Part shown: positions 23,453 through 35,735 of the stretch, in pieces
How the letters are laid out: each line of letters starts with the position of its first letter
Position numbering within the stretch: the stretch's first letter is position 1
Assembly: GCA_964017125.1 (NCBI GenBank)
Contig: OZ024902.1
Location: 36,677,219-36,741,218, forward strand
Source: Flabesymbios commensalis
Taxonomy: Eukaryota > Annelida > Polychaeta > Terebellida > Flabelligeridae
Direction: 5' to 3'
DNA length: 64,000 nucleotides
Position numbers and translations under genes: made by a program
The notes under the pieces: model-generated
What the model saw: only the letters and a program-made list of their open reading frames with translations
Database searches by the model: none
What the model was told of the DNA's origin: nothing

Positions 23453-24081
23453 AGCCCGCCTTTTAATTTGAATTAAAGAAGGTGGGCTATTGCAATTGAA
23501 GTTCGGCGTCATCGGCGTCGGCGTTGGCTTTAACATTTACTTGTGGGCGCAATAACTTGAAAAGTTTTCCATGTATCCTTCTCAAATTTTATATGCATGT
23601 TACTAATGGCCAGTTCTCAGACAAGTTCAATAATGGCTGAATTTTTTTTTTTTTTAATGGCCGACTTATTGCGATTTTTCACATTTTACGTCAATAATTT
23701 GACTTTGTGGGTGCGATAACTTGAAAAGTTTTTCATGTATCCTCTTCAAATTTGTTCTGCATGTTACTTAGAAGCAGTTCTCGGACAAGTTCAATAATCG
23801 CTGAAAAAAATTCAAAATGGCCGACTTATTGCGATTTCTCGCATTTTACGTCAATAATTTGACCTTGTGGGCGCGATAGCTTGAAAAGTTTTTCATGGAT
23901 CCTCTTCAAATTTGTTATGCATGTTACTAATAAGCAGTTCTTGGACAAGTTTTCGAACAAGTTCAATAATGGCTGAAAAAAAATTCAAAATGGCCGATTT
24001 ATTGTGATTTTTCGCATTTTACGTCAATAATTTGACCCTGGGCCGCAATAATAACTTAAATTTTAATAATGGCGGCGGGCT
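23453..24081 (+). mobile_element. Array-type element D, three ~168-bp units
   Basis: AGCCCGCC at the left and GGCGGGCT at the right form short inverted ends. After a GC-rich leader (ggcgtcatcggcgtcggcgt) come three units of roughly 165-170 bp. Each has gggcgcgataacttgaaaag, a cttcaaatttgttatgcatg block, caagttcaataatggctga and a caaaatggccgacttattgc-type block. No protein is encoded. It is organised like the elements at 5711 and 56374. Confidence 0.7.
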
Positions 24082-25676
24082 ACTGTCGAGTATGATCTTG
24101 TTGTAAAATTTCATATGTAATGCTTGTTTTTTTAAAATTGAAGAAGATGATTCAGCTATTTTTAGCTATGATTACATAATCATAATGATTGTGAGTGCAT
24201 ATAATTACAACGGTATAAGTTAGTAAAAAAATAGTGTTTTTGTGGGAGAAAACAAAGTGTGCACACATTATATTGATACAGTAATGGTTGAAAGTAAGTT
24301 ACCATATATAACTACATCATAATTGATGTTAGCATGATTATATATGTTGGTGTGCCTGTACTTAGTCAAACAGATTACCAGGTTGAATTTGCCAGACTAT
24401 GTAGCTTATGTCTCATCACGGATGCCTGAATCTTAATTTAAAGTTCAAATATTGCTTTATCAGTCATTTGAAATAGTTTTTTCAACAAATCATACCAATC
24501 AATGAACTTGTTCCAGTTCGATTGATTATAGGGACCAGCAATATTAGTAAGTCATAACAGGGCCGGACAAATCTTTGAATTGCCGGTCATGTGGCTATTT
24601 ATTATCAGAAACAGTTCCTAATCAAACGAATTGAAACAAGTTGATTGATTGATTGGCTATGCAATAATAGTTGAAATTACTAATAAAACAACATTTGAAC
24701 TACTAGAAATAGCAATTCAGGCGTCCATGATCTCATGTATGCCTAGACATTATAATGACTGCCATCATTTCACGTCCATTATATCAGATTATAATAGCAA
24801 TGTAAATACTTTCATTATTCAGCATATCACAAGTATCCCTAGTTTGAAACCGTCTCATTAAAGTTTTACTAAGTGATTTATCTATTATAAATTTAACAGT
24901 GTAACAATAATATGAAACAGGCCTACTTTAGCTGAGAAAAGCGTAGCAAAATCAGAATGGTGAGATGAGGACCATGTCTCTGTCTGACCCTGTCTTGTCC
25001 CATTTTCATAAAATGGTGAAGCTGTCAACATTTTATGTATAAAACTTATTGGGAGCGCTTTAAGCAATTTTGACATGCGCTGAGTTTATTTCTGGAGAGT
25101 GCTGAGCGCGCAAGATAATTGAAATAGGAAATCGGAAAATAGTAATTGTTCACGAGTTTGAATATAGCAAAAGTTAAAAATGTCAGATATATTTGATTTT
25201 TAAAACATTTTTAATACCGGTAGCATTTTCAACCATTTTGTAATACGCTGAATTCAATAATCCAAATGTTTAAGAATAGCAGTTTTAATTTTACTAGAAA
25301 GGAAATATATTTTATGTCATAGTGAGAGCATTTTTGATCATCATTTTTGACTACTCAGCATAAGCTGAATCCATGTCGGGTCAGAGGTATGCGTGCCAAA
25401 AAATATAAATGCTTGAAAATCGCAAAATAAAAATGCTGCTACTTTGCCTCGAGATGGGGTATTATTTTGCCATTTAAAATTTTGCGATAGGTAAATTAGT
25501 CATAGTTATTTCATGTTTTGAGAGCATTTCCAACTATATTGGCATACGCTGAATACATTTCTAGACATCGCAAAGTGCGCAAAATAACTGAATGCTTTAA
25601 AATTTAAAAGGTTTGTTTATGACTTCTAAATCATACAAGTACGGAAGCGTGGAAACAACATAACAACATTTTTTTA
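24082..25676. other. No gene seen
   Basis: About 1.6 kb of AT-rich sequence. The plus-strand frame at 24649-24861 has no recognised motif and AT-driven composition. Related phrases about 'cataagctgaat/catacgctgaat' recur near 25240, 25360 and 25540, suggesting very old ~150-bp repeats. Confidence 0.35.
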
Positions 25677-26104
25677 TCTCGTTATAACAACTTATAAGCT
25701 GTTAAATCGACTTAGCATAAGTCGTTATTGTTAAGTCGCGACTCAAGCGTCGTTGAATATACTTATGCAAAGTGGCTATAACGACTTAGAAATCCCTATA
25801 ACGACTGATAGCAATTCGATTTAACGACTTATTACTCGTTATAACGACTTATAGCTTTAAAAGTCGATTTACTGACCTAAAAGCCTTTATAACGATTTAG
25901 CATTAGTCGAATTAACGTCATATAAATCAATATGACGATTTATACTAATTTGATTTGATGTTTTATGAGTCATTATAACGACTTAGCTTAAGTCGATTTA
26001 ACGACTTATAAGTTGTTATAACGACGTATACTAAGTCAATTTTACTACTTAAAAGTCGCTATAAGCTTTAGTCGATTTAACGACTTATAAGTCGTTATAG
26101 CGAC
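25677..26104. mobile_element. Palindromic array of TATAACGACTTA words
   Basis: About 430 bp built from taacgactta and its complement taagtcgtta, repeated more than twenty times in both orientations with drift. The ends are inverted repeats: ctcgttataacaacttataa at the left, and the complement of ttataagtcgttatagcgac at the right. Probably a foldback MITE whose interior grew by internal repeats. No coding capacity. Confidence 0.65.
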
Positions 26105-27172
26105 AGAACAAATATTTTTGTAATGTTTTTTCAACCCCTTTGTATGCAATAGATGCATCTGTGATATATTGCAACTGTCACGGATTTGGTGTTATTTCTT
26201 GTGCGACTTTTAGTGCTTTGATCAGGAATTGTTTCAATATAAATTATTGCTGTGTGATTATCCCAAAAATTACGTTTTATAGTGAATAAGATAACTTTAT
26301 GATTTATGTGATACATAGAATATGTTTCGAAGGCCAGGCATACAAATAAATACCAGAAAAACAATAGTTATTAAATGCCAATACGTCGACCATGATGAGC
26401 CCTAATCAACATATGCATGTCTCAAATAGAATAAGTAATGTTATTCAGATGCTCAGGAACTTAGAATATGAAATATTGGTTTTATTATTTCGACCATATG
26501 TATTCAGAAGCAGACGCTTTTTATCAATTTTATAGTCATTTTAATTAATACAACACATTTTTATCACTTTCGCTTTATGCAATGATGTTTGCGTATATTT
26601 TGTATTTGTTTCGTCACTAATGGTGTGGAAAATAAAACGATACTAATTGTAGACTGAATAATGAGTTGTTAGATGCATGGATAGCTGGTGATAATCACTG
26701 AAGCATCTGCGTACAGACAGTACAAAATATGTTGTATGCACGTGAACATGGTTGACACCCCTATATAAGGCCACTGTGTTTTATTTCTCTGTTTTAGATC
26801 AGAAAAAATCCAAAATCTAAAAAAACTCAACCTATTTTCGGAAAAGTTAATAAGGGCGACCAAATTAAGAAACATTGGACAAATTTCTGGAAAAGTTAAT
26901 GAGGGCGAAGAAATAAAAAACTTTTGACCTATTTTAAATAAAGTTGAAAAGGCCGACAAAAAAAAACAAGCAAAAAAAACATGGCTGGATAAAAAAAGTT
27001 TATTTCCTGAAAAGAATTTGTTTTTTGTTTTTTTCGGAATGTTTTTTTTATCTACCGAAATCTAATGGGTTTTTTCAAAAATCGCCAACAATTCAATGCA
27101 TGCGCTGGGCAGAAAAAAACCACATGTTTTTTTGGTAATGGACATCCTCGAATACATTCACGCCTGAAGAGA
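26105..27172. other. No gene seen; degenerate ~65-bp repeats at 26820-26960
   Basis: Three loose units around gaaaagttaa-gagggcga recur at about 26838, 26892 and 26940, followed by an A/T homopolymer-rich stretch to 27140. The frames in this stretch are lysine/phenylalanine-rich low complexity. Confidence 0.4.
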
Positions 27173-27173
27173 A

Positions 27174-27414
27174 GGGAACGTAGCACAATGGCTAGAGCAC
27201 CTGACTGCCTCGCCAGTCATGCATGCATCCCGGTTTCGAACCCTGCTGTTCCCACGTGGGGTATTTAGAGAAACATCATTCAAACACCTTCTCAATGTGA
27301 CTAGGTGATCACGCTAATGGCAGCCTCATCGAGTTAAGGTTGATACCTGTGTACCGACGTCGATTTCGCGCACGGCCCACTCTGCGCACTCCTCACACAC
27401 ATTCACGCCCTTTT
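27174..27414 (+). repeat. tRNA-derived SINE
   Basis: 27174-27253 looks like a tRNA head. GGGAAC at the 5' end pairs with GTTCCC at 27248-27253, box A is TAGCACAATGG (27181-27191) and box B is GGTTTCGAACC (27232-27242). An anticodon-arm-like TGACT/AGTCA stem lies between. A non-tRNA body of about 160 bp follows, to the boundary with the next MITE. This is the established organisation of Pol III SINEs mobilised by LINE enzymes. The extra length of the head and lack of a proper T-stem argue against a working tRNA gene. Confidence 0.75.
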
Positions 27415-27650
27415 CCAGACAGCAACGTAATGGTGGGCCAGTGGTGGACCACCACTGAATGCCACCTATTGCCAGTGGTGGCCCACCACACGGATGTCCG
27501 GCTGATAGCGGGTGGCCCACCAGCTACATTGTTTACCCATCAGTGGCAAATCCCTCCATCCAATTGCCGCCTGCGTGCCACTGGTGGTCCACCAGTGGCT
27601 TTTTTGTCGCCTGTAGCCACTGGTGGACCAACGCAGTGATGTTGTCTGGG
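27415..27650. mobile_element. MITE rich in CCAGTGGTGG palindromes
   Basis: CCAGACAGCAACGTA at the left and the complement of CCCAGACAACATCACTGC at the right make inverted ends. The interior repeats ccagtggtgg-ccaccactg words about six times in both orientations. It abuts the SINE and lies just before the Penelope-like fragment. Overlapping open frames on both strands reflect the symmetry. Confidence 0.65.
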
Positions 27651-27879
27651 TTATTCGAGAACGCTTCCTACCCTGCTTACGACAATTCGCTGGTATTTGT
27701 CATTCTCCACACATAGATGCTGGTGTAGTCTTGCTAGAAAAGTGGCTGACAAATTCAGGCAGCCCACATGCAGAAAGGTAATTGTTAATAGAAAATTAAA
27801 ATGTAGAATTGTTGAAAAATCGTGCGCCGAGACTACTAAGATCTCCGTATATAGATAATTGCACATCTATTCTTATCGT

Positions 27880-28105
27880 ATCAACATTGAAACGCAAGGT
27901 GACTGAGGCCATCCACATCAAGCAGAGAGCCCCTTCCATGAACAGAGACCAGGGCTACCAACTGCCACCCATCTATGGTCAGATCATATACTGCGACCAC
28001 AACCATCTGAACCGAATCACCCACCCTGATCATAGCGTGATCAAGATCTGCTGAAGGCAGACCGAAACGTCGCAATCGTTCCACACTAAGTTCCAAAGTG
28101 AATAA
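27880..28105 (+). mobile_element. Penelope-like retroelement, 3' fragment
   Basis: The plus-strand frame reads VTEAIHIKQRAPSMNRDQGY then QLPPIYGQII. This is the wording I associate with the C-terminal end, after the GIY-YIG nuclease, of animal Penelope-like retroelements. It is followed by DNA typical of their 3' ends (ctgaaggcagaccgaaacgtc). The polymerase part is absent, so this is a 5'-truncated remnant. The family is remembered, not searched. Confidence 0.5.
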
Positions 28106-28145
28106 AATTTAACCGCTTTTTAGCAACATTGTAGTCCTGTAAAGT

Positions 28146-30612
28146 GATTCTTTGTCAAGTAGTTTGAGTGTTCAGCTGGTATCAATGTCGCTTGTGTTAA
28201 TTCTTGTAGAGCTTTCAGTGCATGACTGTCTTTGGAAACATCCCTGGGAAATCTTACAATATGTTGAAGATGTTGACGACCAAGTCAACATACTCAACTC
28301 TTTTTCTATGGAATCTGTAAACAGTGTTGCCCCTTTCGAAGAAAAGAGAATTAGAGGTTTTAGTTTGCCTTGGGTAAATCTAGACCTAAGGAAACTCATC
28401 CGGACACGTAACAGATTGAAGAAAAGGGCTCAAAATGCTAAAACGGGAGAAGAAAAATATCCCTATATGCAGAATACAAATTACTTAGAAACAAAGTAAC
28501 CTTTTAAATTAGAAAATCGAAAAAAAATTATTATAGAAATTTGATAAGTGAAAATGTGAAGCAGCCTGCCAAGCTCTGGAAGGCATTGAAACAAGTACTT
28601 CCACAGAGGAAATCCTCTGTAGAAACACTGGAACTGAATGATGCTGGCAATGTACTTAACACCAACAAAGGCATTGCAGCCCATTTTTATTTTTTTTTCA
28701 ACTGTTGGTAAAAAATTGGCTGAGAAGTTTAGGGGAGTAAAATCTAAAATTGAAAACCCATATGGGGAACATGGATTTTTTTTTTTACTGAAGTCACATT
28801 ATAAGCTAATAAAGAATCAGCTCGATTCCTTGGACGTAAAAAAAGCGACAGGTTTAGACGAAATTAGTCCACAATTTTTACGGGATGCAGCCCCAATTGT
28901 TTGTGCCCCTTTGGCAGATATTTTTATAACTCGATGTTAACGGGTAAAATCCCTCAATCCCGGAAAAATGCGAAAGTAACCCCAATATTCAAAGCTGGTG
29001 ACCCAATAGATGTGTCAAATTATAGGCCAATATCTGTAATTCTTGTGATAATGAAGGTCTTGGAACGAATTGTACACAATCAACTGTCTAGGCCTGCCTA
29101 TTTGAATGATACTAAATTATTATATGAATACCAATCAGGCTTTAGGAGTAAATTTTCCACTGCGACGGCACTCATCGATGTTACAGAATATATCATCAAT
29201 GGGTTTGACTCAGCAGAACTAGTCGAAGCCGTAATGCTAGATCTTAAAAAAGCTTTTGACACGGTCGACTCGGAAATTCTAACTAAAAAATTACAATGGT
29301 TTGGGATGAAAGACATGCCGCTCTCCTGGTTTTGAAATTACTTAACCGACAGGAAGCAGACAGTCCAGTTCAAAACCGAACAGTCTGAAGAAAAACCTGT
29401 GAACTGTGCCGTGCCACAAGGAAGTATCCTGGGACCGCTACTGTTTATACTTTATGGTAACGACCTGCCTAAAGTGTGCTCAAAGACCAAGGTTATTTTG
29501 TATGCTGACGACACAGCGATTTTATGCAAAGGTAAAAACATTGCACAAATTAAAAATACGCTGAACTCAGAAATGAGCCTTTGCTCAGACTGGTTCACAC
29601 AAAACAAATTACACCTAAATGTTTCCAAAACTAAAAGTATGTTCTTTGGTACTTCCCAGAGACTGTCATCCACTAAATATCCGGATAATTTCGAAATAAA
29701 GTATGTGATGACGTGGTAGAACGGGTTCAATTTTTAAGTATTTAGGTGTTTAAATGGATAATAACTTAAACTGGCACACCCACGTAGAAAAAAATTCAAA
29801 AAAGATATCTAGTAAAATCGGAATTCTGCGTCGAATAAAACCTTTTCTCACTATTAATTTGTCAAAAACAATGTTTAATTCCATAGCTCTACCACACTCC
29901 ACATATTGTGACATCATTTGGGCTAGTTCTGATGAGACTAACATTTCTCGTCTTCAAAAACTCCAAAATACTTGTGCTAGAGTTATTCTTAATGAGAACA
30001 GACGATCGCATGTACAACCTATGCAAGATTCATTATCATGGATGCCTATAATTGATTTAATTAAATATCACACACTAGTTGCTGTATACGAAATTAATGT
30101 TCTCATGGCCTTGTGGCTAACTATCTGCATAACATTTTTATGCAAATATCTAGAATACACAGCTACTCCACCAGGCAGGCAAATCTAGCACATTTGTACA
30201 CAAGACAACCTAAATTACCTAAATTCAAACGATCTTTCACATATGGAGGAGTCACCTTGTGGAACGAACTGCCTGAACACATCAGAAACATTGAAAGCCT
30301 AAATTATTTTAAGACAAAACTTACAACCTTCTTTAGACATGACCATATTTAATTTTTTGGACACAAACCTAAAGACTTCAAGCTTCTCCTGAACCCTCTG
30401 ACCCCGATCGCCATCATGAAACCTATGTTCTTGTCATTTTGTGCTGTAGCCTGTGCGAGTGTTTATTCACTTAACTGTGTGTCTTTATATGTACCTTGGC
30501 CCCTTAGGAAACCAGTGTAGGCCTAATACCTGACTAATTAATTTCATATATGTATATGTATATGTAATGATTGTATTATGCTGAAAGGGTTACCCTTATA
30601 AATATCTCAATA
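28146..30612 (+). mobile_element. 5'-truncated LINE (CR1/L2/Jockey-type), decayed
   Basis: About 2.4 kb. It carries the linker after the endonuclease, a reverse transcriptase and a C-terminal region, but no endonuclease, so it is a 5'-truncated insertion. It starts right after the Penelope-like tail. The 3' end lies in AT-rich DNA around 30540-30612, followed by a poly-G tract at 30661. Several frame breaks show that it is dead. No target duplication was found. Assignment to the CR1/L2/Jockey group rests on the RT wording only. Confidence 0.85.
28157..30352 (+). pseudogene. LINE ORF2 remnant: reverse transcriptase, multiple frame breaks
   Basis: Segments in order: the pre-RT linker (28157-28499, with PWVNLDLRKLIRTRNRLKKR), the RT fingers (28638-28940, with KKATGLDEISPQFLRDAAP) and the RT palm. 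The palm has SNYRPISV, motif A LDLKKAFDTVD, motif B VPQGSILGPLLF and the catalytic YADDTAIL (28901-29719). After that comes the thumb and C-terminal region (29754-30352, with KLQNTCARVIL). Visible breaks are a frame change near 28925, an in-frame TGA at 29333-29335, and frame changes near 29720 and 30110. Reverse transcriptase would copy the element's RNA at a nicked target. The minus-strand frames here are shadows. Confidence 0.88.
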
Positions 30613-30660
30613 TTCTCAACTTCAACGTTGGCGCAGCCTACTTATAGGCGTGAAGTCAAC

Positions 30661-30692
30661 GGGGGGGGGGGGGGCGAGGGGGGGGGGGGGTG
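30661..30692. repeat. Poly-G tract (G14 and G12 runs around CGA)
   Basis: Two long G runs separated by cga in an otherwise AT-rich region. It could form a G-quadruplex, or reflect an unreliable homopolymer stretch in the assembly. Confidence 0.8.
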
Positions 30693-31474
30693 GACTGTCT
30701 ACAATTAAACGTCGTATCGCGTAAATCCGGTAGTTAGATTCACCGCCTATACAACATCATGTAGGCCCTGATGTAGGCTTCTTCACGAAAAGCGTACCCC
30801 GAATATAACTGGTCTGTTGGCGGCTTTTTCAACATATCGTTTTATTTGTATACCGGGAAGTGATTAATACATACTTATGCTTTATTCTAAGGTACAGTGT
30901 CTAAAGCTCTGAAACAAAATGTGTCAAGACTCAAGTTAACGTTACTTGTTCAGTTGTTGTGGAAAGAGTTTTCTTTTCAGACTTTGGTACTCCCTGGTTT
31001 TGAGCGATAATAAAGGTTTGTTGTGTTTTATGATTCGGTTATCAGTCATGTTGTAGTCCTAGATCTAGCTGTCCTAGGCTAGCCCCAGCAGTGGCTGACC
31101 CTGGGCTATTAGTATTAGTATTAGCTGTTCATGGACCTATAGGTAGGTACTTTCAATAAATTTTAAAATTGTCCAATAAAATTATGCTGAGCCTTTTTTT
31201 CGTAACTGCCCACATGCTAACGCCAGTAACGGAATAGAATAAATAATTGACCACATTCCACATTTTTCACTGGGCAAAAAAAATGCTGTGCCAGATCAAA
31301 ATCTGAGCTAATGATAAAAACATCCAAAAGCTGTGACCTTAATTTTGCAAATTCCGGCAAGGATACCGTAGCCAAAACATCACCCAGACACTGTCTTGAA
31401 CTTTTTAAAGCAGCTGAATAAAACTACTGAGATGTTGTATCCGTATATATCAGGTTTTAAGATACATCAGGGCA
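30693..31474. other. No gene seen
   Basis: No recognised repeat end, exon or protein motif. Confidence 0.4.
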
Positions 31475-31483
31475 CCCAATGAG

Positions 31484-33049
31484 GGTTCCGGGTCAACTCG
31501 GACCCTAACCAACTCGGACCCTGCTCCAAACAGTGTTCGAGTTGGTTCACGGCAGTGTTCGACTTGGTAATGGTAGAATAGTGTCCGAGCTGGCATAGGG
31601 TCTGAAACGTCTAAAACCAGCTCGGACCCTTCAAAGAATAAATATAAATGTATTTTAATTGCATTTTCAATTAAAATGATTTTTAAAGCACGGAAAGTTG
31701 AAAAGTCTGTCGCGTCAATCCAAACAAGCAACCATGCACAGCCTAGTATTAACACAAAAAATATCTTTTAGCCAAAAGAGCCTACGATTAAAATTAATGT
31801 GGTTAATTTTTTATCAGTTATTTAACAAAAATATCTTTTAACAATGCGGCCCATATTCAAGAACAAATATTAAAATATATGCAGGGGTAAACTCACAGCT
31901 AGAGCCGCTCGTGAAATGCCAACAGCTTTGATGAGTTGCGAGTCTTTGGTGAACTCACCCGCTCCACCCCTTGCACCTCAGGTGTTGTGCTGAGGATTCA
32001 TGTGAGTTGATCGCTAATTCAGACCTGTCAGCGAGAGCCGCTTGTGAAATGTCAACGGCTTTGATGAGTTGCGAATCTTTGATTAATTCGCTCCACTAAT
32101 GCTCGCGAAATGTCAATGAAAAGGAATGTGTGTGGTGTTTTGATGTAATATTTGATGTTATTGATACATTTCCGCACAGCCAATAAAAAGTTATGAGCGT
32201 TTTTTCGGACCTTAGGGTTGAGATTGCTCTTAGTCACCGCCATGTTGTTTTATTTTTTCTGGTTTTGATAATTAATAAAAAATATTGTCACTGGTCATGC
32301 TGCTTGTATTGTCTTGTTCTTTTCTATTTTGATAAATAGTATTTAATATTACCTTGTCCCAGGAGCAGATGTATGCTTAATAACAGGACTCATGATTTCC
32401 AATGTGAGGAAAACATGTATATTACATACTACATACAAACGTATCACAGATAAAAGATATCAGCTGAACATCTACCACCTCATCAGCCTTCTGCATGATG
32501 AAGCTCGCCTTGTGAATATCCAGGTAAAACTGGTGTTTGAGGGTAGAATCAGACAAGACCACAGACGCAGATATGCGAACCTGCAAGGCAGAATCTTCCG
32601 CTACTGGGGAGAGTTTGCTGCCAGAGAAAGGGATGCCAGAAGCCTGTTAAGAGCATGCTCCCGTGTTAATGGACCTCAAATATAGACAATGTAGACAATG
32701 ATAATGTACATGTAGGCCCTACAATATTTAATTAAAAATGTGAAAATGATTTATAAAATATACAGATGAAATGATTTATGAAATATATACTGATGAAATG
32801 ATCTAGACTATATAGTATCTGTGTTTGACTTTATTTTATGAGTTGTTTATTTTTACCTAACTACCTGCCTATAGTCTACATAGACTATAGAGCCTATCAG
32901 CTGGGTCCGAGTAGTGTCCGAGTTGGTTATATAATGATGGGGTCCGAGTTGGTATAGGGTCCGAGTTGGTCTGGCGTAGTGTCCGAATTGGCAGTGTCCG
33001 AGTTGGTATGAGGTCCGAGTTGGTATGGGGTCCGAGTCGTCCGGTTACC
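31484..33049 (+). mobile_element. Mutator-like element with 9-bp target duplication CCCAATGAG
   Basis: CCCAATGAG flanks the element exactly at 31475-31483 and 33050-33058. The ends are imperfect inverted repeats (GGTTCCGGGTCAACTCGGAC against the complement GGTAACCGGACGACTCGGAC). Both subterminal zones repeat accaactcggaccc in inverse orientations, about seven times at the right. Target duplications of 8-11 bp are established for Mutator-like elements. The remnant protein inside (32392-32685) agrees with that assignment. Internal deletion is likely, as the catalytic domain is missing. Confidence 0.85.
32392..32685 (+). pseudogene. MULE transposase C-terminal remnant
   Basis: 97 codons in the middle of the 31484-33049 element. 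The core YHLISLLHDEARLVNIQVKL, followed by QDHRRRYANLQGRIFRYWGE, resembles the region after the DDE domain of animal MULE transposases (histidine/leucine-rich helix, then an R-x-R-x-K/R-Y segment). No DDE residues or zinc knuckle are present. The ATG at the start is probably not a natural start. The call is supported mainly by the 9-bp target duplication around it. Confidence 0.6.
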
Positions 33050-35077
33050 CCCAATGAGTGCCCCGCAATACTGTAACAGAGCAAATAGGTCACACAACAA
33101 TCAGAAATTTGGGCATAGCCTCCAGCCCCAGTTTTTTTTTTTTTTTTTTTTAAGTCTACCAGGGCGTCATGGAAGAAGAAAAATGTTGATGGATTCTCAT
33201 CCTTATCGCCATGAAACTTTTTACCCTCGGTGCGCCCCATGAGGAAGTGCAGGATAGGCAAACAAAACTTCACCCAGGTTTTACCATAGGCAGACTAGTG
33301 CAGCCTTCCCCAGGCATCTTAATTCTTCGAGATGCCCACATTGTTCTGTCGAACCGGTCTTAATGATGTCCTCCAGAACTACCTCATAGGGCAGTGGACA
33401 TAGTCTATTTTCATTTTTTGCATTTTTTTACAAAAATTTCAAAATGGCACCTGCGTAAAAAAAATTATCAGAAGGGACCACAGCATGCCTGTTCCACTTA
33501 CCTCTTCAAGCACTTGCTGCAACAATTATGGAATTAAAGGCGAGAGCTGGCACCATTTTTCATAATTGCGAGAAATCTAATGATGGGAACCCTCGGAAAA
33601 GGTGATAAAAGTGTCATTCAAAGAAAATTACTTTTTTAACTCTACAATAATGGGCTTCATTTCTACCAGTAATAGTGAGCAAGAAGAACAAACAAACAGA
33701 GAAAAATATGTCTTTTATTGCAGTGTATCACAAATTCACATCAATCCTGAAAAAACACGAAAAACCCCATCATAATGACTGTTTGAATGTACCTACTATA
33801 GGCCTATATGGCCTAATATCAGACCTCGTGTAGGCCTATAGGCCTATTTATCAGTGGCAGAACAGTGTTCAGGTGTTAGGACCAGTGGCAGTACTGCAGT
33901 AGCCTAGGCTAGCCCTAGGCTATGTAGTAAGAATTCAGGGATCACTTTGGGGTGCGCCCTCGCGTCATTGACGCATTAACATTTCAAATGCCGCATCACT
34001 GTCACTTCTAGTGTGCCCTAGCCTGGCCTAGGAGCCCTGCCCTGCCTATATCTATATTGGATTTGACAATTGGGAGTTTTTGATAATTTTGACGATGTTT
34101 ATCAGGCCGCTACTCGGTCATTTCTAATTCGATCTTTCTAAAATTTGAGCTCCGTAGCAATTAGTATCATTACGACAGCGTCACAAATTTTCAGTAAAAT
34201 CGATGCATTTATGGCCGAGATATCACGCTCGCAATAGTGACGCATTTTGCTCGCGGCGTTGCAATTTTTGCGTCACGGCACAGTTTTTTTTACGTGGAGA
34301 TACCGATCTTCCACCTGAGCGCGCATCCAGAATTTTCAAGATACGGCCCTGAAATAAATTAAAACTTTTAGCACAACACCTGATATTCAATATGGTGTTT
34401 GACTTTTTTTCATGCAGTTAGAAGAAGTTAACTTAATGTTTTATCAAATACTTTGATCGCCTTTTGAATATAGTCACGTTGAAATCTGAGAAAAAAATTA
34501 AATGGCATCTGTAAGTTTAGATTTTTATAAACACATTAATGTTTTTTATTGTTGTCCGACAAAGTCTTCTCGTGCCCATGTGCCGCCGCCGATGTTTGTA
34601 ATAAACCTAGTTAGAGGGCAAGCCTAACCGAGATGACGCTGCTGAGAAATTGAAAGCCCAAGGACCTATGACCTGACCGAGATTAACTGGTGACACCTGC
34701 TGAGTAAACTGTCAGCAATAACATTCCCAAGACAAATTCCAGTTACTTAGGCCTATCAGGCAGGTTACTTTCAGTTTCACACTGATTCCATTCCTTGTCA
34801 AAAGCAGACTATCGTGCGTGCTGTCTCTTTATCAGTTTAACTTTATATTAGTGATAAACAAACTAAAACTAATTTTGTAGGGGAATATGACCAGATATAA
34901 AGTGAACCCTCTGCCTCTGGGCTAGAGATAATATACAGTATAAGCATTTAGGTTTGCCTAAAAAATTGTCTGCTTCTGGTATACATGAAGGATTGAAGGC
35001 CACAGTGCACCACGCCAATTCTATATTTTGCTAATATAGATTAGGCTAGACAACAATTACAGATAATTATTAATTTA
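33050..35077. other. No gene seen
   Basis: Poly-T at about 33131-33152. Scattered taggcctata words (33790-33850). The minus-strand frame that spans the MULE's right end (32869-33273) is an artefact of the ggtccgagttggt repeats. No exon recognised. Confidence 0.4.
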
Positions 35078-35735
35078 CCCCACTCCTCCCCCAATATCTC
35101 GACACTTCAGATAATCTAGTTGATTGTTTATGTAGAGCTATAGGCTATAGCCAGGTAGGCCTAGACTATATGCTTAAATGCTAAATCTAAAGAAGATTAA
35201 GCTGAAGAAATGATCTTTGCAATCGGAAAACATATATTTTGAAAAATTACCCCACCCCCTTCCCCACAAAATCATCATCTTGACAATTGGGATTTGGTGA
35301 CAGTCGCTTATGGCTGAATACTAAATCTAAGCAGACTGCACTGAAGACATGATTGGTCGTGACAAATAGTAGGCCCTAAAGATAATTTAAAATTTACCCC
35401 ACCCCCTCCCCCACAAAATCATTATCTTGACAATTGGGATTTGATACTAGTCTTAGGCTATATAGACATATTGTGGTAGGCATATGAGCTTAAATGGTAA
35501 ATCTAAAGCAGACTATGCTAAAGAAATGATTGATCTTGACAATCAGGATAGATAATTAAGAAACTACCCCACCCCCTACTCTACAAAATCATGACTCACA
35601 GTGTGTGAGTGCATCTTTGTTCATCTCTGATTCTGGAGTTTAAAGTTAAAAAGAATTGTGATTTAACCACAGTGTACAACATAATAATAAACAAAAGGGT
35701 GAAATCCCCCTCCCCCTCCCCCATGCATTGATAAT
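35078..35735. repeat. Degenerate tandem repeat, ~150-170-bp units
   Basis: A ttaccccaccccctcccccac-type block followed by aaaatcat-atcttgacaattgg recurs near 35078, 35249, 35396, 35565 and, weakly, 35705. A taaatctaa-gcagact block sits between them. Spacing is irregular (147-171 bp). Confidence 0.7.

Noticed and set aside
27174-27253. Functional tRNA gene
   Set aside because: Acceptor stem and both internal promoter boxes are present, but the T-stem does not pair and the sequence continues into a SINE body.
27340-27716. Overlapping frames rich in GGPP and VVHH words on both strands
   Set aside because: They come from the ccagtggtgg palindromes of the MITE at 27415-27650.
32869-33273. Minus-strand frame with TRTLPIRTLRQTNSDPIPTR repeats
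   Set aside because: A translation of the ggtccgagttggt subterminal repeats of the MULE running into flanking sequence.
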